Shown: positions 22,701-31,700 of the stretch, in pieces
How the letters are laid out: each line of letters starts with the position of its first letter
How positions within the stretch are numbered: the stretch's first letter is position 1
NCBI RefSeq assembly: GCF_015706575.1
Contig: NW_024037050.1
Coordinates: 4,712,001-4,776,000, forward strand
DNA length: 64,000 nucleotides
Direction: 5' to 3'
From: Patiria miniata
Taxonomy: Eukaryota > Echinodermata > Asteroidea > Valvatida > Asterinidae
The notes under the pieces: generated by a model
Database searches by the model: none
Told to the model about the DNA's origin: nothing
The model's input: the letters and a program-made list of their open reading frames with translations, nothing else
Translations under genes and position numbers: made by a program

Positions 22701-25700
22701 TTCAATGAAAAACTGATGGAAACAGAATAATTAAACGAAAAAATTAGTGATGCCATTGTGGGCCAACTCAACTGGCATCATCATATACTGTACAGTGTAC
22801 AGGGTACGGTATGTCAAACAAACGTTTGACAATACCAAAACTGATGGTTTTTCTCCTTGTTCTTAATTTTCAATGCTTGAAATGGAATATTGAGAATTAA
22901 GCCTTATCATGAAAGGGGTCATGTTGAAACTTCCACTGCAAAATACCGGTACAAATAGGCGCGTTTTTTAACTTCGTTGTAAATTATGTTGAATACGAGA
23001 AATTCAAACGCTACTGAATGCAACCAAAGGATCAAATGAATACGTTAGGTTATTACTCCCAATAATCTGTCCTTGGTAAAACAATAGTGTTCAAAAGTTG
23101 ATTCATAGAAATGAATGTCCTTGCGGCAACTCATGCAGGAAATTGTACAATTACGCAGTGGTAGGGTCTGAGCAGTACGTGCAGGATAGACACGTACATA
23201 CAAGAAAAATGCACGTGCATGGGGGTGTCAGCATTACAGATTTGAGTCTTTACCACAGTGGCTGCATGATTGAAAGGAAATGTGGCATACATTGGGAGGG
23301 GCCAGGAATGTTCCTTCCTCCCCCGAGAAACTATCCAGCCTCTTTGATCCTTCATCATGGGATTTTCTTTATTTTAACCGTTTTCTGAAATCTCTCTTGA
23401 TCTGTGAAATGTATGCTGGCCCAAATTGGGTTTTTTTTGTACAAGTTAGACTTCAAATACATACATGTAGGACAAATAGTATGCGTACGTAAAACTGTAA
23501 TCAAGAATTCACTCACCTTCTTTGATTGATCATACTTCAACTAATTTAGCTAAATGTTTACATGTACATGTAGTTCATGAGCCAGAGGGTGAAATTTCTG
23601 TCAGACACAGTTTGTGACTTTTGACTGAACTTGCCCCAACAAAGAACTGGTACATGTATGTACTGGTAGATGTACATGAACATGTGTAGATCTATGTACA
23701 TGTAGATGTGTTGAGTCCTATATCTGAACAATGTTAGTCCGTTTGGCAATAGTGAAACATTGGGAAGTGGATATGAATTCTTTTTGCATGGTTGTATGAG
23801 AATTTTGTTGTAATGGGAATTTTGTTACTTTCATAATCTATACAACGATGTATTATGTACATGTTTGACATTAAAAGTGTATTCTGAAAAAGTGGACAAA
23901 TTTAACACCACATGTGACAACTTTTGGATGTTACCTTGATGTTTGTCAGATCAGACAATCACAATTTTAACAAAATTGTCAGCACTTTTTGTTAAAATAC
24001 TCCCTTTGTCAGATGACAGCGGTCGGACCATTCGAGGCATTATCAATGGCCTGAAGCCCTTGAGACAAGATGTCAGATTGACGGTGAAAGCTTAGCACCG
24101 GTCTGTCAAAATGTCCACATTTTTGACATGTATGTGTTTGTTGTTTCTTGCCTCCAGTGCCAGTATCTGCCAGGAAGACAATGCCAAGTTTGGAGAGTAT
24201 TGCCGGGTGAGTGACATCTGACCCTTAACTACATGTAGGTCAGCTTAATAGTAATGGTGAGGTCAACACTGTGATAAAAGTAGAACACTGAAAATTACTG
24301 GCTCTCGAATTGACCTATGTGTGAATTAAGGCAATAACAAGTCAATCATAACTTTCATAAGTTTTATTACAAGTCTGGGACCAATTGTATAGTGCAGCTG
24401 AATGGTGAGCAATTGGTAAGTTTTGTGGTTGCATGTACTTCAACACAAGAAACAGCTGTGCATGCATATTTGGTTTTGTCAGCGTAACAAAATTTGTTTC
24501 TGAGAATTATGCATTCCCATTTTGACTGCATTAAAACCTACATGTAGCTTAAAGGGAATATACAACATTTGTAAACATCGAAAAACAAAACCAACACATT
24601 TTTACGAAATACCTTACTAGGATGTTGATAAATGGCAGTCAAAAGCATCCTGTAAAATTGTGGCACCTGATGTGAAGTCATTTTCAAGAAAAATGGTATT
24701 TTGTATAAATTTCCAACAGTGGTTGGCTGACCACCGTTGGGAAAACCTAACTATTTTCAAATACCTCTCCAAATTTACCAATTTTTCTCAGTCCAAATTT
24801 TGTTTGCTAATGGTTACATGTTCTTGAACGAGTGCAGGCCAGTAAAACTTGTTCCTTTACCTTACAATTTTCCGGCATCTATAAATTGATCCATTTCAAC
24901 TTAAGTGGAGTCAGGCAACCAGACTACTTGAACATGTTTGTTTTTCTTGGTTTTCACAGTATTTTTGAACACAAAACTTGAAACATGTCAGTGTAACAGT
25001 ATTTGATCTATTATACTAACCCCTCAAATAGTTCATTTCTGAAAATTACAGCAAAAGCCAATGATGTACATTCCCTTTAAGCATAAGAATGTGATCATAA
25101 GACTACCGGGTACAGTTGTTGCTTGCTTATCACTTTTAGCCAAACTTTGCTTTATGAATTGAAAAATTGATTACACGGAGGCTGCACCTGTTAAGTTCAA
25201 AAGAAAATTAGAAAATGGCAAATGAATGCGTTGATCTTAGTGGTGAGATTAAAATCCAGATATTTTTTTTAATTCGGTTTAAAATTCCACTATTTGGTTT
25301 GGATTTTAGAAACTGGATATATATACGAAACCAATCTTAAACAAATTGTTTGTGACACAGGCTAAATAAAACAACTGGAACATTTGCTCCGTGGTCTGTG
25401 ATTGTAAAGTGCATTCACTTTCTAGTGGTCTGCTTGGTATATGAATATGAATAAATATTTGACTGATCAGAGAGTTCCAACCCATTTTCTTCAACATTGA
25501 GGCCATTGCATGGGACACCTCACTCGTCACTTTTGTTGGCATGACTGTAAACTGAATGGAAGCTTCTATTAAAATCAGAGTTATCGTTATTCTGTTTGAA
25601 AAACATTAGAATAACCAGATTTTGAAATCTCTGATTTCTTCCACCACTAATTGATCACAGCATGGGCCAAGATCGTGCAAGGACTAGAGTTGACCATTGG

Positions 25701-28700
25701 TCGACTAACGCTTGCCCGAACTCTGTCTAGTCGACGATGGTTGACGACGCTAGTTGACTATTTGGAACCAGCCTACTGGGGTTGGTTGCTTCGCTGGTAA
25801 CCAATAGCCGCGCGCATTCATAACGCTAGCAGAGAGCCAGGATCCAGAAGTTTTGCGATGACATTTTGACCAGCGTTTGACTAGAAACGTTCGCACGTTG
25901 CTATTAGTGCGCAGGCGTAAGTTACGTCACAAATCAACCACTAGTCGACTAATGGTCCTTGCCCGAACTTGGCCTTATTTGAATACTACATGTACATCAT
26001 AACATGTATATGTCACTTGACTTGAGACTAGACGACTTTCTTGTACATGTGTGATTGACTTGTTGGCTGTAACTCTGCTTCACTCTTACCCTACCCATAC
26101 ATGTACAGTACATACACTCTCTGTTTTACTATACTCCCGAGGACAATACTTTGTGTTTCCCTTTGTCCCTGTAATATATAACACTCTCCCATGGACTAAG
26201 CACACAAACCTACTACAGAGGACCGTTTCCAACAAAAGACCCAACTCCCGAGGACTGAAAGGATGTTGTTCTGCCTTTGTGTGTCGGTCCTCGGGGGTTA
26301 TGTAGAACACGTACACATACATAAATCTGCATTTTATTGGAGAATAGATTTCAGAGATTTCAGTACATTTTCTCTTCACTTCATTTCAAACACAGAACAT
26401 AGACCATCAGTGTTGTGAAATATGCACCATTACTAAAATGTAGACAGTTCTTTGTTCTACATGTACAAACTGATATCGATATTTATTTAAAGGGAAGATA
26501 CAACATTTGCAAACATCACAAAACGAAATGATCAAATTATCATGAAATACCTTACTGGATTGTTAGGGAATGACAGTCTAATGCATCCTGTAAAATCGTG
26601 GCTCCTGGTGTGCTATCATTCTCAAGAAAAATGGTATTTTTCCAACGCTGGTCGGCCGACCAGCGTTGGAAAAAACTGGCTTTTTTCAAAACCTGCTTCT
26701 ATTTTTTCATATTTAGTTATTCATTGTTTTCTTTGCAATTGATTGCACACCTGTGAAGGGGTACAAGCCTGCTAGACTGATTCTCTGACTTTACAATTCC
26801 CAAAAGTCTATAAATTGCTCCGTTTCATCTTAAGTGGGGTCGGGGAACCAGACTACAAGAACATGATTGGTTTTCTTGGTTTTTCCAACATCTACAAGCC
26901 CAAAACGTGAAACAAGTCATTTTAACAATATTTGCTATAACATACATGTACTAATCCTCCAAACCCATTTATTTCTGAAAATTGCAGCAAAAGCAAATGT
27001 TGTACATTCCCTTTAATGACACCAGTGACTCTTGTTTTTATGATAGCAAGTAAGGTTTTAGCTAGGACAGTTTGTGTCACGATTGACCATTTGAACTCCT
27101 GTTCATCAAGGCTGTCATTGGCTGTGGAGTAAATTAAAAGTTTGATCTCTCTCGTTGACCTCCCAGGAATTATTTATTTATTGCACTCAATTTTCTACTC
27201 CAGTACACACCCAGCTGTTGCATGGCATTTCATGGTCACTGCTGTTTTTTTTTTTAAAGTGTAGTTGACATTGAATTGTTTATTGAAAATGTGGTGCCCA
27301 TTGGGAGAAAATAATCACACTGACTTCTTTTTTTTGTTTACAACATGAACTTGTGGAAGTCAATCAATTTGACAATTGTTTTTAACTAATCTTAAAAATG
27401 GAAAGTTTCTGACTATCATTGCTTGGAGTCTTCATTTTGAACACAATTTTTTTTTTATGTTAGATGTACATCCCATGTACATGTAGCCTTGTAAGAGGCA
27501 ACCTGAATAATAATAAGTTATGTGAAATAGCTGTTTTTTTAATTGTTGGATAATTTTGGCTTATAATTTGATTACAAAAGAATAGGTCAATACATGTACT
27601 GCTGTAAAATAAGGGTCTTAACTTTGTATATCGTTGAATTAATATGATCTATTGAAAAAAAAAAATTATTTTAGGCCAAAAAAAAAATAAGTCGGTCTCT
27701 GGTCAGCGCGCGCGTCGATTTTAATCATGCGCGTCGATCTTTTTTTTTTCCAAAATGTTCCGCGGTAGCTCCAACAGCGCCCTCTATTTCCGCACCTCCT
27801 CATTTTTTTTTTTACCAAAGAGCACCAAGGAATGGGAAATTGCACCAAGGCAAATGATCGAAAGCACCAAGGCAAATTATGGAGGACACTAATGTACATG
27901 AGGACACCAAAAAAGCAAAATAGTACCCACCTTGTCTGTACAATCCAAGCTTGAAAAAAAAAAAAAAAAGCCAAAAAAAAAAAAAAAGCCGCGTGGCCGC
28001 GTCAATTCCGGAACTTTGGTCTGACCAGAGACCGAATATTTTTTTTTTTCGCCTAAAATAAGGGTCTTAACTTTGTATTTTGTTGAATTAATATGATCTA
28101 TTGAAAAAAAATATTTATTTTACGATTGACTGATTTTTGTTTGCAGTTAGCGATTGGTCGTCAGTGGTTTGCTAGACTGGTGGACAGCCAGCGGGTCAAC
28201 TCCAAGAAAGTCACCGAGCAGACATTTTACAGATTAGTCCAGTTCTTTGCTGTCTGCTTGTTTGAGTGAGTTTACTTAATAAAATGCTACAAAACTGGTT
28301 TCGGTGGATATCTTATGCACACATGTTTAAAACATTATCACAAATAACAATTGACAAGTACTTTTTAAGATATTGTACAAGAAAGAGAGTGTGGGTTCGA
28401 GTCCCAGTCTTGACACTTGTGTCCTTAAGCAAGACACTTAACCATTATTGCTTTGTCCTTCTGATGGGACATAAAGCCGTAGGTCCCGTGCGTTGTATAA
28501 TGCACGTAAAAGAACCCAGTAACACTTATCACTAAAAGAGAAGGGGTTTGCCCCGGTGTTTCTGGCAGTGCGCTTATCCTTATGCATATGAGGCTGCACT
28601 TTCAAGGAAGGAAGGAGGAAGAGCAAAGTATGAGAAGAACACCAAATTTCATCTCCAAATTGTTTCAACTTCTGCATGCACATGAATTGTTTATGTCATT

Positions 28701-31700
28701 CACCTGGTTTTAATGTTGGTACAAATTTGCAGGTTTCTTTTGATCAAGTGTCTCCCAAATGTTTTTGCATTCGTACCAGTTAATTGCATGCTAACCTTCC
28801 ACCATTCATAAATACCTGAGACACCATTCCTATTGGTTGAGGGTGCCCTCCAATGGGCGGTCTTAAAACCGTCGTTTAAACACCGGTCAATGATGTTTTA
28901 TAAAACCAGTCGCGAGACTCTGCACCCCACACCACATACGGCAGTACCCACCGCGCCGGCTCCCACAACTGGTTGCCTCACTCGCTAGAGAACCACTGGT
29001 ATGAGCTCCATGTAAGGACTTGAGAATGAGATGTTGAGCAAACCGCACGCACAACGCGCACCATAGAAGTGGCCTTAACATGGAGTAAAATTGTTGGACA
29101 AAGCATCGATCATCAGAATTTTGTTTAGACCATAAAAGTATTTATGATTGTGATTATAACTAGTGTAGTAGAGCAGTTCTAAAACATCTTATTAAAAACC
29201 AGTTAGGGGCCTGGTTGCCAGTAATGGCCCTTGCCTTCGCTCGGGCCATTACTACCGCATATAAGTCCATAATAATAATTACCCTGGATTGGACATTTGG
29301 GAGACATCCCCATAGACTTGTGCACAAAATTGTCCAAACTTAAAATGTGCCCTAACCCAGTATTCCCTTGTCCTTTTTCCAGGAATATCGGTATGTTTTC
29401 TAATTAGACCACGAGCAACAAATATAACCCAATTGCGACAATAAAATTATGCCTCTAAAGGGGGGCTGTGACATAATGACGGATGTCTCCCATCGTGCGA
29501 AGAAATTACGATAACGTGTCTCCTTAGGGTACCCTTACACACATGTTAGATATTTCACGGTAACTTGATGGCACACTGTAAATTGTCACATCCAGCCTTG
29601 TGTTCAGTTCACATGACTGGACTGCACCATCGTGTATGCATCAAAACAGTCCAGGTGCATAATGTGGGTGGATTAAGGGGAAACTTGGGGTAATGATGTC
29701 TTCCGACTTCTGTGTTGTTTTACAGATGCAATGATGCAGATGACTTCACACCAGGCAAGAGTCTCATGAACATGTGCTTCACATTCTACCATGAACATGA
29801 AGGTAATTGTGCGATACCTGTGTGCAGCTGACTGTGTGAGGAGAAGGTGGAGTGTCATGGCCTAGCGGTTAAGAGCACCGGACTCATGCTCTGGTGTTTC
29901 AGAGGCAACAGTGGCATGGGTTCGAGCCCGGGCCCGGTCACTTGTGCCCTTAAGCAAGGCACTTAACCATTATTGCTTCGTCCTTCGGATGGGACGTTGA
30001 GCCGGAGGTCCCGTGTGTTGTATAAGGCCTAAAGAACGTAAAAGAACCCAGTAACACTTGGGGTTTGGCCCCGGTGTTTCTGGCCCGGTGTGGAAGTCCT
30101 GAGGAGAAGAACCAACCAAGTACCAAGAAGGGGTATTCTGGGAGAGGTACATGTACATGAAGGGAGGGTGGGGGGAGAGTCTAAAACGTCAGAATAGGGC
30201 TCTCAAATTTCCTGACTTTTCCTGGGACCTGTTGGGGCCGGGCCCCCCATGGCGAGCAATTGCTACGTCGTGCTTGGGCCCCCCATGCTCGGGGCTGGCA
30301 ACAGCGCTGCCGGTAAGGTCATCTTGGTTGAATTTGCAAGAGAGTTTTAGCAAATGCATTGCTACTTGTTACAATGCATTCGCATGCATGTTGCTCACTC
30401 TTTAAAATATACCAATATTTGCTCACTTTGTAAAATTTACCAGTGTTCAAACATGACAAAAAAAGTGATTTCTTTTGTTAGGAGAGTTGCTAAGTTTCTT
30501 AATATTAGCTCAGTCCACATAATTTGTGTCAGATGAAATTGTTGTGGATTTGAAAATCATACTTTATTTTGATAGTGGTACATGTAGTGTTGTTACAGTT
30601 ACTTTTTTGTGTTTGAGGGTGATTTTTAAAGGTTCTGTTATATTGCACAACAATATTAAATATTAGGGTTAATAATCGTTAATTACATGTACATGTGGAT
30701 GACTGCTGTGTTGCAGTTTTGATTTGGCCGTGTGCAAGGTACCTGTATTTTTCTGCTGGGAATTTTTTTTTTTTAATTTTATCTTATGGTTATTCCGGTA
30801 AGTACAGATGGTCAGACTGGATTGGGCTGCAACACAGTACACAGTTCAATGGCAAAAGATAAGCAAAGATAAGGCAATGGCCTGGGTTTGCTATGAAAAG
30901 CTGTTTAAAGTCCACTAAAACAAAAGGTTTTTTTTCCTCATAACATATTTTTTTCTCACTGTGTTTTTATGGCAAGGTTTTCCAAGATGTGATGACACAA
31001 CCCGTAAGAGTTTCTTGTACAGTCATCTGACGGATCAGCCGATATGGTGGGTCTATTCCTGAGTTTAGTTTGGAAATGAAAAAAAAAACCACCAAATAAA
31101 ACACGTGATATTGTACTAATACTTAGGATTAACCCAAGACTGACCAAAAAAAAAAGAAGAACTTTGCTGAAAGCTGTGGCATAGGTGGCTTGTGCGTAAA
31201 GTGCTCGCCTCTCACCAAGGTGACCACGGTTTGAGTCCTGGCCGTGGATCGCATGTGAGTGGAGTTGTGCGTTGGTTCTCTCCTGTGCCACGAGGGTTTT
31301 TCTCCGGGCCCTCCGGTTTTCCTTCCTCCGGAAAAATCAAACACTTTCGATCTCAGGCTGTGCTCCATGGTCATAATGGGTCGATGTGGCCGGCAGCCAT
31401 AGGCGCCTTCACATGCCAGCGGCCCGACCACGTTGTAGCCGCGTCTTTCGCAATTCAGCATACCAACTGCGAGTAAGGATGCATGATTAGCCTCCCAAAT
31501 TATTATTATTATTATTATTATGTGCCCATAACATCCACTTCTGTGTAACCAAGTACGACATGGTCTGTAGTATATTTCGGCGACCTCAGTTGCAAGCCAT
31601 TAACAAACAAAAAAAACGACCCTCCTGATATTTTTCATGTGAGGGTAGCACAATATTTGGGGGGGAGGGATCCTTACTATGAGTTCAAATTTTGATCGCA

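Larger units (their letters stand above)
16707..24157 (+). other. Intron 1 of the KIAA0513-like gene, 7.45 kb
   Basis: Donor gttagt, acceptor cctccag. Contents: AGGCC foldback MITE (17340-17706), nested LINE fragments (18140-18925), a possible MITE (20225-20782), and many ACATGT microsatellite tracts, for example 17760-17815, 19950-19975 and 23560-23710. The rest is AT-rich with no supported exon. Confidence 0.75.
24207..28146 (+). other. Intron 2 of the KIAA0513-like gene, 3.94 kb
   Basis: Donor gtgagt, acceptor tttgcag. Holds two TTAAAGGGAA foldbacks and the AGGCC foldback. A patch at 25680-25970 has repeated and inverted GTCGACTA-type words and may be a small unclassified element. Confidence 0.75.

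Noticed and set aside
31129..31476. ORFs of 94-111 aa in intron 5
   Set aside because: They lie in a tRNA-derived SINE and on both strands.
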